Source: Macropodus opercularis (taxonomy: Eukaryota; Chordata; Actinopteri; Anabantiformes; Osphronemidae). From it: a stretch of 64,000 nucleotides of DNA. Every line of letters starts with the position of its first letter. Position 1 is the stretch's first letter. Of the stretch, positions 41,101-56,100 are shown piece after piece. The position numbers and the translations under genes were made by a program. The notes under the pieces were generated by a model. The model did no database searches, was not told where the DNA came from, and saw only the letters and a list, made by a program, of their open reading frames with translations. Location of the stretch: NCBI GenBank assembly GCA_030770545.1, contig CM061093.1, positions 2,778,501 to 2,842,500 of the forward strand, given 5' to 3'.

Positions 41101-44100
41101 ACACCACAACCCCGCCGGATTAGGCGCCACCTGCATCCCTCCTCCCTCTTCCGTCCCGTGGGGGGAAGATGGAGGTTGGAGGTACTTGTGAGTAACTCTT
41201 TTTTAGTTTTCAGAGGAACAGGTTGTCCGATGGCTCTGGCTGGGTTAGGTGTATGAGTTTTTTCTCAATGACTCCCCCCACTCTAGTCCTTTAGAGTAGA
41301 GCAGTTTGGTGTGGAGAGCCAAGGGCAAGGCACGGGCCGACGCTTGTCACTCATGTTCCTCGATACTTGAGTTACTCTTGTGTTTTGCAGATTCCTTTAT
41401 ATGGTCAAAGCGTCCTCTGCAGCCCCCAGGAGGCCGTGAGACAGCTGCAAAGGGTGAGCTTTGCCATTTTTTTGGATTTGGTCCTCCTTGTTTGATTGCT
41501 TTCGGTCTTAGAGACATTTTCAAGTCCTCCGTTCGGGATTTCAATCATTAGAATTAGGCACAGGGATCCCACGGTTAGGTTTAGGGGAATGCCCAGGTGA
41601 GGGATAAGGGTTAAATTAGTTGTTAGAGTCCTAGTTTGGAGACTAACGGTTAGGTTTAGGCATGAGGCCCCTATGGTTAGGGTTAGTAGGAAGCCAAGGT
41701 TGAGGTTAAGTTATTGCTAATGTGCCGGGTTGGGTTTAGGCATTGAGGTCTACTTGTTAGGTTTAGTATAAGTCCCATGTTAGGGTTTAGACAGTTTGTT
41801 CTAAGTCATTTTGAACTAAATAGTGAGGACATATCATCAGTAGTGTACCTTAGGTTCATCGGGCGTTTCGGCCATTTACCACTAGACACCCTCCCCTAAG
41901 GGCGGCCCCCTGGGGTGATCAAGTCCCAGGGTATGTCCTCTTAGCCAATTGGTTTGTTTTAGAAGTGGCACATTAAATTTAGCGTAATCAAGGTTTGAAT
42001 TGATAGTTAATTTAGATTGATCAGAGTGAATTGGTTAAGTTAAGAAGGTCAATAGGTCAGAATTAAGGTTAAATTGAGTTTCTAGGTGTAAAGAGTTTAA
42101 GTTTTTCTGTCTAGGAGGATTTGGATTCTAAGAGGTCAAAAGGTCAGGTAGGATGAATTAATATTAAGGCCAGATTTGAACTAATTTTAGTTTTCTCTCT
42201 GTCCAGTTGTTCCAGGTGGAGTCCTCTTCTTCAGGAGAGTTGAGATTTCCTGTCCAGGAAGATTTGGATTCCGGGGGTCAAAAAGTCAGGTAAGGATTTG
42301 GATTAAAATTCAATTTAGGGTTAATATTAAAGACCGGATTTGAACTAATTTCTGTTTTTCTCTTGTCTAATTGTTCCAGGTGGAGTCCTCTTCTTCCAGT
42401 GGGGGTTCCTCCGTCAGTCTTCACGTGTGGTGCAGCATGTGCTGTGCATGAGCGGAGCTATCCTCCATAGAAGACTCGGCCACGTTTAAGGTCCTTGACG
42501 CCGTGGACCACCACATCCCGCGTGCTGTCCTAGTGGACCCGGGAGGGCCGTCTACTTACCCCTTGTTCAGGTTGAGATTGGTTGTTGGCACCGTTAGGTT
42601 ACTCCAATCTGCCCAGACAAGGTTGAGAGGTGGGTCTCGTCTTCTTCGGTCTTGCCGTTAACGGGAGCGGGACCGGCACTCGGGGAGCTCCGGGACAAGC
42701 TGTCGCCCGCCCGGCTCGACCCGAACGTCGGCCCGCTCCCTCCCCTGAGCACCTCCCCGGTGGAGACGGCGCTCATTCTACGGTGGCTAGGGGAAAAGGG
42801 CCACCCGGGGCAGCGCCCCGAGCGGATAACCCTATCCCCGTCCCCGAGCGCTCCCTCTGGAGAACTACCAGGTTCAGCAAGCGTTGCTTCACCATCATTC
42901 CCCAGTGGAAGGCGCCCATGCTAGCAGGGTCTAGAGTAACCACCCAGGGGGAGTATTCCTGGTGGTGGAGCGTACCTCCAGCTAGTCTGGAAGCCCCCAC
43001 GCTTCGACCAGGCTCCCCCCTATGCTAACCTGTCTGCCTACCCCAAGCTGGCTAAGGAATGGTGCTCTGGAGTCGCTGCGGGTCCCTCGTAGAACTCCCT
43101 CTGGGGGTCTCTGGTGTTGAAGCTCTCAAAAGAGCTCAGAGATAGTTCTTCAGAGTCAATCTGGCAGTCTCTGGGGATCTTCAGCGCGGAGGCCGAGGTT
43201 CTCCCGGGTGTACTTGGGGGGCGATTTTCGGGGGGTCTCCATGTTTTGAAGCAGCGTTTTCGGTTATGGTGTCAATTTTTGCAGATGCATCATGGGTAAT
43301 ATGCAAATTTTTAGGGGCGTGGTTGGACTTCCGGGTTAGAATTGGCGTTAGGGTTAGGGTTAGCGTTCTCAGCTAGGGTTAGGGTTAGGGTTTTTAGGTC
43401 TGTTTTCTGAAAGCTAAGGGCTAATTTGTTGAGTTTAGCATTGTATTAGCTGCCCCAGTCCATTGGTGTATCGTAGGTCTGATGGGTCGCCGGTCAGGGC
43501 TAGACCAGAACCGAGTTCTAGGTCTTGGGTCATTTGGACACCTAGGGTGAGGCACCTAATGATTATTGGATTTAAGTTGAGCTAATTGAATTTAAACTAG
43601 ACTGGACTGATGTGGTTGTCCAAGTTCCCGGGGTTTGGTGTTCTTTTCTGTTATTTCCTCTTCATCCTTGTAGGTCTTGGTGCCACACCACGAGGAGCAG
43701 AATCGGAAAGGAGTTCCGCAGGGATAGGAAGTGGGTGTACATCGTTATACTAACACCACAACCCCGCCGGATTAGGCGCCACCTGCATCCCTCCTCCCTC
43801 TTCCGTCCCGTGGGGGGAAGTGGGAGGTTGGAGGAGAAAAAAAGAGAAAAATAGGGGGTGAGTTCCTTAGGTGTCTTTTTTCATGGCTTTCTTCTGTTTT
43901 TAGGTTTCCCGGGCCCTCACCACGAGGAGCAGAATCGGAAAGGAGTTCCGCAGGGATAGGAAGTGGGTGTACATCGTTATACTAACACCACAACCCCGCC
44001 GGATTAGGCGCCACCTGCATCCCTCCTCCCTCTTCCGTCCCGTGGGGGGAAGTGGGAGGTTGGAGGAAAAATTCCATGTGTCTTCTGGTTTTTTAGGTTT

Positions 44101-47100
44101 TTCAGGCCCTCGCCACGAGGAGCAGAATCGGAAAGGAGTTCCGCAGGGATAGGAAGTGGGTGTACATCGTTATACTAACACCACAACCCCGCCGGATTAG
44201 GCGCCACCTGCATCCCTCCTCCCTCTTCCGTCCCGTGGGGGGAAGATGGAGGTTGGAGGTACTTGTGAGTAACTCTTTTTTAGTTTTCAGAGGAACAGGT
44301 TGTCCGATGGCTCTGGCTGGGTTAGGTGTATGAGTTTTTTCTCAATGACTCCCCCCACTCTAGTCCTTTAGAGTAGAGCAGTTTGGTGTGGAGAGCCAAG
44401 GGCAAGGCACGGGCCGACGCTTGTCACTCATGTTCCTCGATACTTGAGTTACTCTTGTGTTTTGCAGATTCCTTTATATGGTCAAAGCGTCCTCTGCAGC
44501 CCCCAGGAGGCCGTGAGACAGCTGCAAAGGGTGAGCTTTGCCATTTTTTTGGATTTGGTCCTCCTTGTTTGATTGCTTTCGGTCTTAGAGACATTTTCAA
44601 GTCCTCCGTTCGGGATTTCAATCATTAGAATTAGGCACAGGGATCCCACGGTTAGGTTTAGGGGAATGCCCAGGTGAGGGATAAGGGTTAAATTAGTTGT
44701 TAGAGTCCTAGTTTGGAGACTAACGGTTAGGTTTAGGCATGAGGCCCCTATGGTTAGGGTTAGTAGGAAGCCAAGGTTGAGGTTAAGTTATTGCTAATGT
44801 GCCGGGTTGGGTTTAGGCATTGAGGTCTACTTGTTAGGTTTAGTATAAGTCCCATGTTAGGGTTTAGACAGTTTGTTCTAAGTCATTTTGAACTAAATAG
44901 TGAGGACATATCATCAGTAGTGTACCTTAGGTTCATCGGGCGTTTCGGCCATTTACCACTAGACACCCTCCCCTAAGGGCGGCCCCCTGGGGTGATCAAG
45001 TCCCAGGGTATGTCCTCTTAGCCAATTGGTTTGTTTTAGAAGTGGCACATTAAATTTAGCGTAATCAAGGTTTGAATTGATAGTTAATTTAGATTGATCA
45101 GAGTGAATTGGTTAAGTTAAGAAGGTCAATAGGTCAGAATTAAGGTTAAATTGAGTTTCTAGGTGTAAAGAGTTTAAGTTTTTCTGTCTAGGAGGATTTG
45201 GATTCTAAGAGGTCAAAAGGTCAGGTAGGATGAATTAATATTAAGGCCAGATTTGAACTAATTTTAGTTTTCTCTCTGTCCAGTTGTTCCAGGTGGAGTC
45301 CTCTTCTTCAGGAGAGTTGAGATTTCCTGTCCAGGAAGATTTGGATTCCGGGGGTCAAAAAGTCAGGTAAGGATTTGGATTAAAATTCAATTTAGGGTTA
45401 ATATTAAAGACCGGATTTGAACTAATTTCTGTTTTTCTCTTGTCTAATTGTTCCAGGTGGAGTCCTCTTCTTCCAGTGGGGGTTCCTCCGTCAGTCTTCA
45501 CGTGTGGTGCAGCATGTGCTGTGCATGAGCGGAGCTATCCTCCATAGAAGACTCGGCCACGTTTAAGGTCCTTGACGCCGTGGACCACCACATCCCGCGT
45601 GCTGTCCTAGTGGACCCGGGAGGGCCGTCTACTTACCCCTTGTTCAGGTTGAGATTGGTTGTTGGCACCGTTAGGTTACTCCAATCTGCCCAGACAAGGT
45701 TGAGAGGTGGGTCTCGTCTTCTTCGGTCTTGCCGTTAACGGGAGCGGGACCGGCACTCGGGGAGCTCCGGGACAAGCTGTCGCCCGCCCGGCTCGACCCG
45801 AACGTCGGCCCGCTCCCTCCCCTGAGCACCTCCCCGGTGGAGACGGCGCTCATTCTACGGTGGCTAGGGGAAAAGGGCCACCCGGGGCAGCGCCCCGAGC
45901 GGATAACCCTATCCCCGTCCCCGAGCGCTCCCTCTGGAGAACTACCAGGTTCAGCAAGCGTTGCTTCACCATCATTCCCCAGTGGAAGGCGCCCATGCTA
46001 GCAGGGTCTAGAGTAACCACCCAGGGGGAGTATTCCTGGTGGTGGAGCGTACCTCCAGCTAGTCTGGAAGCCCCCACGCTTCGACCAGGCTCCCCCCTAT
46101 GCTAACCTGTCTGCCTACCCCAAGCTGGCTAAGGAATGGTGCTCTGGAGTCGCTGCGGGTCCCTCGTAGAACTCCCTCTGGGGGTCTCTGGTGTTGAAGC
46201 TCTCAAAAGAGCTCAGAGATAGTTCTTCAGAGTCAATCTGGCAGTCTCTGGGGATCTTCAGCGCGGAGGCCGAGGTTCTCCCGGGTGTACTTGGGGGGCG
46301 ATTTTCGGGGGGTCTCCATGTTTTGAAGCAGCGTTTTCGGTTATGGTGTCAATTTTTGCAGATGCATCATGGGTAATATGCAAATTTTTAGGGGCGTGGT
46401 TGGACTTCCGGGTTAGAATTGGCGTTAGGGTTAGGGTTAGCGTTCTCAGCTAGGGTTAGGGTTAGGGTTTTTAGGTCTGTTTTCTGAAAGCTAAGGGCTA
46501 ATTTGTTGAGTTTAGCATTGTATTAGCTGCCCCAGTCCATTGGTGTATCGTAGGTCTGATGGGTCGCCGGTCAGGGCTAGACCAGAACCGAGTTCTAGGT
46601 CTTGGGTCATTTGGACACCTAGGGTGAGGCACCTAATGATTATTGGATTTAAGTTGAGCTAATTGAATTTAAACTAGACTGGACTGATGTGGTTGTCCAA
46701 GTTCCCGGGGTTTGGTGTTCTTTTCTGTTATTTCCTCTTCATCCTTGTAGGTCTTGGTGCCACACCACGAGGAGCAGAATCGGAAAGGAGTTCCGCAGGG
46801 ATAGGAAGTGGGTGTACATCGTTATACTAACACCACAACCCCGCCGGATTAGGCGCCACCTGCATCCCTCCTCCCTCTTCCGTCCCGTGGGGGGAAGTGG
46901 GAGGTTGGAGGAGAAAAAAAGAGAAAAATAGGGGGTGAGTTCCTTAGGTGTCTTTTTTCATGGCTTTCTTCTGTTTTTAGGTTTCCCGGGCCCTCACCAC
47001 GAGGAGCAGAATCGGAAAGGAGTTCCGCAGGGATAGGAAGTGGGTGTACATCGTTATACTAACACCACAACCCCGCCGGATTAGGCGCCACCTGCATCCC

Positions 47101-50100
47101 TCCTCCCTCTTCCGTCCCGTGGGGGGAAGTGGGAGGTTGGAGGAAAAATTCCATGTGTCTTCTGGTTTTTTAGGTTTTTCAGGCCCTCGCCACGAGGAGC
47201 AGAATCGGAAAGGAGTTCCGCAGGGATAGGAAGTGGGTGTACATCGTTATACTAACACCACAACCCCGCCGGATTAGGCGCCACCTGCATCCCTCCTCCC
47301 TCTTCCGTCCCGTGGGGGGAAGATGGAGGTTGGAGGTACTTGTGAGTAACTCTTTTTTAGTTTTCAGAGGAACAGGTTGTCCGATGGCTCTGGCTGGGTT
47401 AGGTGTATGAGTTTTTTCTCAATGACTCCCCCCACTCTAGTCCTTTAGAGTAGAGCAGTTTGGTGTGGAGAGCCAAGGGCAAGGCACGGGCCGACGCTTG
47501 TCACTCATGTTCCTCGATACTTGAGTTACTCTTGTGTTTTGCAGATTCCTTTATATGGTCAAAGCGTCCTCTGCAGCCCCCAGGAGGCCGTGAGACAGCT
47601 GCAAAGGGTGAGCTTTGCCATTTTTTTGGATTTGGTCCTCCTTGTTTGATTGCTTTCGGTCTTAGAGACATTTTCAAGTCCTCCGTTCGGGATTTCAATC
47701 ATTAGAATTAGGCACAGGGATCCCACGGTTAGGTTTAGGGGAATGCCCAGGTGAGGGATAAGGGTTAAATTAGTTGTTAGAGTCCTAGTTTGGAGACTAA
47801 CGGTTAGGTTTAGGCATGAGGCCCCTATGGTTAGGGTTAGTAGGAAGCCAAGGTTGAGGTTAAGTTATTGCTAATGTGCCGGGTTGGGTTTAGGCATTGA
47901 GGTCTACTTGTTAGGTTTAGTATAAGTCCCATGTTAGGGTTTAGACAGTTTGTTCTAAGTCATTTTGAACTAAATAGTGAGGACATATCATCAGTAGTGT
48001 ACCTTAGGTTCATCGGGCGTTTCGGCCATTTACCACTAGACACCCTCCCCTAAGGGCGGCCCCCTGGGGTGATCAAGTCCCAGGGTATGTCCTCTTAGCC
48101 AATTGGTTTGTTTTAGAAGTGGCACATTAAATTTAGCGTAATCAAGGTTTGAATTGATAGTTAATTTAGATTGATCAGAGTGAATTGGTTAAGTTAAGAA
48201 GGTCAATAGGTCAGAATTAAGGTTAAATTGAGTTTCTAGGTGTAAAGAGTTTAAGTTTTTCTGTCTAGGAGGATTTGGATTCTAAGAGGTCAAAAGGTCA
48301 GGTAGGATGAATTAATATTAAGGCCAGATTTGAACTAATTTTAGTTTTCTCTCTGTCCAGTTGTTCCAGGTGGAGTCCTCTTCTTCAGGAGAGTTGAGAT
48401 TTCCTGTCCAGGAAGATTTGGATTCCGGGGGTCAAAAAGTCAGGTAAGGATTTGGATTAAAATTCAATTTAGGGTTAATATTAAAGACCGGATTTGAACT
48501 AATTTCTGTTTTTCTCTTGTCTAATTGTTCCAGGTGGAGTCCTCTTCTTCCAGTGGGGGTTCCTCCGTCAGTCTTCACGTGTGGTGCAGCATGTGCTGTG
48601 CATGAGCGGAGCTATCCTCCATAGAAGACTCGGCCACGTTTAAGGTCCTTGACGCCGTGGACCACCACATCCCGCGTGCTGTCCTAGTGGACCCGGGAGG
48701 GCCGTCTACTTACCCCTTGTTCAGGTTGAGATTGGTTGTTGGCACCGTTAGGTTACTCCAATCTGCCCAGACAAGGTTGAGAGGTGGGTCTCGTCTTCTT
48801 CGGTCTTGCCGTTAACGGGAGCGGGACCGGCACTCGGGGAGCTCCGGGACAAGCTGTCGCCCGCCCGGCTCGACCCGAACGTCGGCCCGCTCCCTCCCCT
48901 GAGCACCTCCCCGGTGGAGACGGCGCTCATTCTACGGTGGCTAGGGGAAAAGGGCCACCCGGGGCAGCGCCCCGAGCGGATAACCCTATCCCCGTCCCCG
49001 AGCGCTCCCTCTGGAGAACTACCAGGTTCAGCAAGCGTTGCTTCACCATCATTCCCCAGTGGAAGGCGCCCATGCTAGCAGGGTCTAGAGTAACCACCCA
49101 GGGGGAGTATTCCTGGTGGTGGAGCGTACCTCCAGCTAGTCTGGAAGCCCCCACGCTTCGACCAGGCTCCCCCCTATGCTAACCTGTCTGCCTACCCCAA
49201 GCTGGCTAAGGAATGGTGCTCTGGAGTCGCTGCGGGTCCCTCGTAGAACTCCCTCTGGGGGTCTCTGGTGTTGAAGCTCTCAAAAGAGCTCAGAGATAGT
49301 TCTTCAGAGTCAATCTGGCAGTCTCTGGGGATCTTCAGCGCGGAGGCCGAGGTTCTCCCGGGTGTACTTGGGGGGCGATTTTCGGGGGGTCTCCATGTTT
49401 TGAAGCAGCGTTTTCGGTTATGGTGTCAATTTTTGCAGATGCATCATGGGTAATATGCAAATTTTTAGGGGCGTGGTTGGACTTCCGGGTTAGAATTGGC
49501 GTTAGGGTTAGGGTTAGCGTTCTCAGCTAGGGTTAGGGTTAGGGTTTTTAGGTCTGTTTTCTGAAAGCTAAGGGCTAATTTGTTGAGTTTAGCATTGTAT
49601 TAGCTGCCCCAGTCCATTGGTGTATCGTAGGTCTGATGGGTCGCCGGTCAGGGCTAGACCAGAACCGAGTTCTAGGTCTTGGGTCATTTGGACACCTAGG
49701 GTGAGGCACCTAATGATTATTGGATTTAAGTTGAGCTAATTGAATTTAAACTAGACTGGACTGATGTGGTTGTCCAAGTTCCCGGGGTTTGGTGTTCTTT
49801 TCTGTTATTTCCTCTTCATCCTTGTAGGTCTTGGTGCCACACCACGAGGAGCAGAATCGGAAAGGAGTTCCGCAGGGATAGGAAGTGGGTGTACATCGTT
49901 ATACTAACACCACAACCCCGCCGGATTAGGCGCCACCTGCATCCCTCCTCCCTCTTCCGTCCCGTGGGGGGAAGTGGGAGGTTGGAGGAGAAAAAAAGAG
50001 AAAAATAGGGGGTGAGTTCCTTAGGTGTCTTTTTTCATGGCTTTCTTCTGTTTTTAGGTTTCCCGGGCCCTCACCACGAGGAGCAGAATCGGAAAGGAGT

Positions 50101-53100
50101 TCCGCAGGGATAGGAAGTGGGTGTACATCGTTATACTAACACCACAACCCCGCCGGATTAGGCGCCACCTGCATCCCTCCTCCCTCTTCCGTCCCGTGGG
50201 GGGAAGTGGGAGGTTGGAGGAAAAATTCCATGTGTCTTCTGGTTTTTTAGGTTTTTCAGGCCCTCGCCACGAGGAGCAGAATCGGAAAGGAGTTCCGCAG
50301 GGATAGGAAGTGGGTGTACATCGTTATACTAACACCACAACCCCGCCGGATTAGGCGCCACCTGCATCCCTCCTCCCTCTTCCGTCCCGTGGGGGGAAGA
50401 TGGAGGTTGGAGGTACTTGTGAGTAACTCTTTTTTAGTTTTCAGAGGAACAGGTTGTCCGATGGCTCTGGCTGGGTTAGGTGTATGAGTTTTTTCTCAAT
50501 GACTCCCCCCACTCTAGTCCTTTAGAGTAGAGCAGTTTGGTGTGGAGAGCCAAGGGCAAGGCACGGGCCGACGCTTGTCACTCATGTTCCTCGATACTTG
50601 AGTTACTCTTGTGTTTTGCAGATTCCTTTATATGGTCAAAGCGTCCTCTGCAGCCCCCAGGAGGCCGTGAGACAGCTGCAAAGGGTGAGCTTTGCCATTT
50701 TTTTGGATTTGGTCCTCCTTGTTTGATTGCTTTCGGTCTTAGAGACATTTTCAAGTCCTCCGTTCGGGATTTCAATCATTAGAATTAGGCACAGGGATCC
50801 CACGGTTAGGTTTAGGGGAATGCCCAGGTGAGGGATAAGGGTTAAATTAGTTGTTAGAGTCCTAGTTTGGAGACTAACGGTTAGGTTTAGGCATGAGGCC
50901 CCTATGGTTAGGGTTAGTAGGAAGCCAAGGTTGAGGTTAAGTTATTGCTAATGTGCCGGGTTGGGTTTAGGCATTGAGGTCTACTTGTTAGGTTTAGTAT
51001 AAGTCCCATGTTAGGGTTTAGACAGTTTGTTCTAAGTCATTTTGAACTAAATAGTGAGGACATATCATCAGTAGTGTACCTTAGGTTCATCGGGCGTTTC
51101 GGCCATTTACCACTAGACACCCTCCCCTAAGGGCGGCCCCCTGGGGTGATCAAGTCCCAGGGTATGTCCTCTTAGCCAATTGGTTTGTTTTAGAAGTGGC
51201 ACATTAAATTTAGCGTAATCAAGGTTTGAATTGATAGTTAATTTAGATTGATCAGAGTGAATTGGTTAAGTTAAGAAGGTCAATAGGTCAGAATTAAGGT
51301 TAAATTGAGTTTCTAGGTGTAAAGAGTTTAAGTTTTTCTGTCTAGGAGGATTTGGATTCTAAGAGGTCAAAAGGTCAGGTAGGATGAATTAATATTAAGG
51401 CCAGATTTGAACTAATTTTAGTTTTCTCTCTGTCCAGTTGTTCCAGGTGGAGTCCTCTTCTTCAGGAGAGTTGAGATTTCCTGTCCAGGAAGATTTGGAT
51501 TCCGGGGGTCAAAAAGTCAGGTAAGGATTTGGATTAAAATTCAATTTAGGGTTAATATTAAAGACCGGATTTGAACTAATTTCTGTTTTTCTCTTGTCTA
51601 ATTGTTCCAGGTGGAGTCCTCTTCTTCCAGTGGGGGTTCCTCCGTCAGTCTTCACGTGTGGTGCAGCATGTGCTGTGCATGAGCGGAGCTATCCTCCATA
51701 GAAGACTCGGCCACGTTTAAGGTCCTTGACGCCGTGGACCACCACATCCCGCGTGCTGTCCTAGTGGACCCGGGAGGGCCGTCTACTTACCCCTTGTTCA
51801 GGTTGAGATTGGTTGTTGGCACCGTTAGGTTACTCCAATCTGCCCAGACAAGGTTGAGAGGTGGGTCTCGTCTTCTTCGGTCTTGCCGTTAACGGGAGCG
51901 GGACCGGCACTCGGGGAGCTCCGGGACAAGCTGTCGCCCGCCCGGCTCGACCCGAACGTCGGCCCGCTCCCTCCCCTGAGCACCTCCCCGGTGGAGACGG
52001 CGCTCATTCTACGGTGGCTAGGGGAAAAGGGCCACCCGGGGCAGCGCCCCGAGCGGATAACCCTATCCCCGTCCCCGAGCGCTCCCTCTGGAGAACTACC
52101 AGGTTCAGCAAGCGTTGCTTCACCATCATTCCCCAGTGGAAGGCGCCCATGCTAGCAGGGTCTAGAGTAACCACCCAGGGGGAGTATTCCTGGTGGTGGA
52201 GCGTACCTCCAGCTAGTCTGGAAGCCCCCACGCTTCGACCAGGCTCCCCCCTATGCTAACCTGTCTGCCTACCCCAAGCTGGCTAAGGAATGGTGCTCTG
52301 GAGTCGCTGCGGGTCCCTCGTAGAACTCCCTCTGGGGGTCTCTGGTGTTGAAGCTCTCAAAAGAGCTCAGAGATAGTTCTTCAGAGTCAATCTGGCAGTC
52401 TCTGGGGATCTTCAGCGCGGAGGCCGAGGTTCTCCCGGGTGTACTTGGGGGGCGATTTTCGGGGGGTCTCCATGTTTTGAAGCAGCGTTTTCGGTTATGG
52501 TGTCAATTTTTGCAGATGCATCATGGGTAATATGCAAATTTTTAGGGGCGTGGTTGGACTTCCGGGTTAGAATTGGCGTTAGGGTTAGGGTTAGCGTTCT
52601 CAGCTAGGGTTAGGGTTAGGGTTTTTAGGTCTGTTTTCTGAAAGCTAAGGGCTAATTTGTTGAGTTTAGCATTGTATTAGCTGCCCCAGTCCATTGGTGT
52701 ATCGTAGGTCTGATGGGTCGCCGGTCAGGGCTAGACCAGAACCGAGTTCTAGGTCTTGGGTCATTTGGACACCTAGGGTGAGGCACCTAATGATTATTGG
52801 ATTTAAGTTGAGCTAATTGAATTTAAACTAGACTGGACTGATGTGGTTGTCCAAGTTCCCGGGGTTTGGTGTTCTTTTCTGTTATTTCCTCTTCATCCTT
52901 GTAGGTCTTGGTGCCACACCACGAGGAGCAGAATCGGAAAGGAGTTCCGCAGGGATAGGAAGTGGGTGTACATCGTTATACTAACACCACAACCCCGCCG
53001 GATTAGGCGCCACCTGCATCCCTCCTCCCTCTTCCGTCCCGTGGGGGGAAGTGGGAGGTTGGAGGAGAAAAAAAGAGAAAAATAGGGGGTGAGTTCCTTA

Positions 53101-56100
53101 GGTGTCTTTTTTCATGGCTTTCTTCTGTTTTTAGGTTTCCCGGGCCCTCACCACGAGGAGCAGAATCGGAAAGGAGTTCCGCAGGGATAGGAAGTGGGTG
53201 TACATCGTTATACTAACACCACAACCCCGCCGGATTAGGCGCCACCTGCATCCCTCCTCCCTCTTCCGTCCCGTGGGGGGAAGTGGGAGGTTGGAGGAAA
53301 AATTCCATGTGTCTTCTGGTTTTTTAGGTTTTTCAGGCCCTCGCCACGAGGAGCAGAATCGGAAAGGAGTTCCGCAGGGATAGGAAGTGGGTGTACATCG
53401 TTATACTAACACCACAACCCCGCCGGATTAGGCGCCACCTGCATCCCTCCTCCCTCTTCCGTCCCGTGGGGGGAAGATGGAGGTTGGAGGTACTTGTGAG
53501 TAACTCTTTTTTAGTTTTCAGAGGAACAGGTTGTCCGATGGCTCTGGCTGGGTTAGGTGTATGAGTTTTTTCTCAATGACTCCCCCCACTCTAGTCCTTT
53601 AGAGTAGAGCAGTTTGGTGTGGAGAGCCAAGGGCAAGGCACGGGCCGACGCTTGTCACTCATGTTCCTCGATACTTGAGTTACTCTTGTGTTTTGCAGAT
53701 TCCTTTATATGGTCAAAGCGTCCTCTGCAGCCCCCAGGAGGCCGTGAGACAGCTGCAAAGGGTGAGCTTTGCCATTTTTTTGGATTTGGTCCTCCTTGTT
53801 TGATTGCTTTCGGTCTTAGAGACATTTTCAAGTCCTCCGTTCGGGATTTCAATCATTAGAATTAGGCACAGGGATCCCACGGTTAGGTTTAGGGGAATGC
53901 CCAGGTGAGGGATAAGGGTTAAATTAGTTGTTAGAGTCCTAGTTTGGAGACTAACGGTTAGGTTTAGGCATGAGGCCCCTATGGTTAGGGTTAGTAGGAA
54001 GCCAAGGTTGAGGTTAAGTTATTGCTAATGTGCCGGGTTGGGTTTAGGCATTGAGGTCTACTTGTTAGGTTTAGTATAAGTCCCATGTTAGGGTTTAGAC
54101 AGTTTGTTCTAAGTCATTTTGAACTAAATAGTGAGGACATATCATCAGTAGTGTACCTTAGGTTCATCGGGCGTTTCGGCCATTTACCACTAGACACCCT
54201 CCCCTAAGGGCGGCCCCCTGGGGTGATCAAGTCCCAGGGTATGTCCTCTTAGCCAATTGGTTTGTTTTAGAAGTGGCACATTAAATTTAGCGTAATCAAG
54301 GTTTGAATTGATAGTTAATTTAGATTGATCAGAGTGAATTGGTTAAGTTAAGAAGGTCAATAGGTCAGAATTAAGGTTAAATTGAGTTTCTAGGTGTAAA
54401 GAGTTTAAGTTTTTCTGTCTAGGAGGATTTGGATTCTAAGAGGTCAAAAGGTCAGGTAGGATGAATTAATATTAAGGCCAGATTTGAACTAATTTTAGTT
54501 TTCTCTCTGTCCAGTTGTTCCAGGTGGAGTCCTCTTCTTCAGGAGAGTTGAGATTTCCTGTCCAGGAAGATTTGGATTCCGGGGGTCAAAAAGTCAGGTA
54601 AGGATTTGGATTAAAATTCAATTTAGGGTTAATATTAAAGACCGGATTTGAACTAATTTCTGTTTTTCTCTTGTCTAATTGTTCCAGGTGGAGTCCTCTT
54701 CTTCCAGTGGGGGTTCCTCCGTCAGTCTTCACGTGTGGTGCAGCATGTGCTGTGCATGAGCGGAGCTATCCTCCATAGAAGACTCGGCCACGTTTAAGGT
54801 CCTTGACGCCGTGGACCACCACATCCCGCGTGCTGTCCTAGTGGACCCGGGAGGGCCGTCTACTTACCCCTTGTTCAGGTTGAGATTGGTTGTTGGCACC
54901 GTTAGGTTACTCCAATCTGCCCAGACAAGGTTGAGAGGTGGGTCTCGTCTTCTTCGGTCTTGCCGTTAACGGGAGCGGGACCGGCACTCGGGGAGCTCCG
55001 GGACAAGCTGTCGCCCGCCCGGCTCGACCCGAACGTCGGCCCGCTCCCTCCCCTGAGCACCTCCCCGGTGGAGACGGCGCTCATTCTACGGTGGCTAGGG
55101 GAAAAGGGCCACCCGGGGCAGCGCCCCGAGCGGATAACCCTATCCCCGTCCCCGAGCGCTCCCTCTGGAGAACTACCAGGTTCAGCAAGCGTTGCTTCAC
55201 CATCATTCCCCAGTGGAAGGCGCCCATGCTAGCAGGGTCTAGAGTAACCACCCAGGGGGAGTATTCCTGGTGGTGGAGCGTACCTCCAGCTAGTCTGGAA
55301 GCCCCCACGCTTCGACCAGGCTCCCCCCTATGCTAACCTGTCTGCCTACCCCAAGCTGGCTAAGGAATGGTGCTCTGGAGTCGCTGCGGGTCCCTCGTAG
55401 AACTCCCTCTGGGGGTCTCTGGTGTTGAAGCTCTCAAAAGAGCTCAGAGATAGTTCTTCAGAGTCAATCTGGCAGTCTCTGGGGATCTTCAGCGCGGAGG
55501 CCGAGGTTCTCCCGGGTGTACTTGGGGGGCGATTTTCGGGGGGTCTCCATGTTTTGAAGCAGCGTTTTCGGTTATGGTGTCAATTTTTGCAGATGCATCA
55601 TGGGTAATATGCAAATTTTTAGGGGCGTGGTTGGACTTCCGGGTTAGAATTGGCGTTAGGGTTAGGGTTAGCGTTCTCAGCTAGGGTTAGGGTTAGGGTT
55701 TTTAGGTCTGTTTTCTGAAAGCTAAGGGCTAATTTGTTGAGTTTAGCATTGTATTAGCTGCCCCAGTCCATTGGTGTATCGTAGGTCTGATGGGTCGCCG
55801 GTCAGGGCTAGACCAGAACCGAGTTCTAGGTCTTGGGTCATTTGGACACCTAGGGTGAGGCACCTAATGATTATTGGATTTAAGTTGAGCTAATTGAATT
55901 TAAACTAGACTGGACTGATGTGGTTGTCCAAGTTCCCGGGGTTTGGTGTTCTTTTCTGTTATTTCCTCTTCATCCTTGTAGGTCTTGGTGCCACACCACG
56001 AGGAGCAGAATCGGAAAGGAGTTCCGCAGGGATAGGAAGTGGGTGTACATCGTTATACTAACACCACAACCCCGCCGGATTAGGCGCCACCTGCATCCCT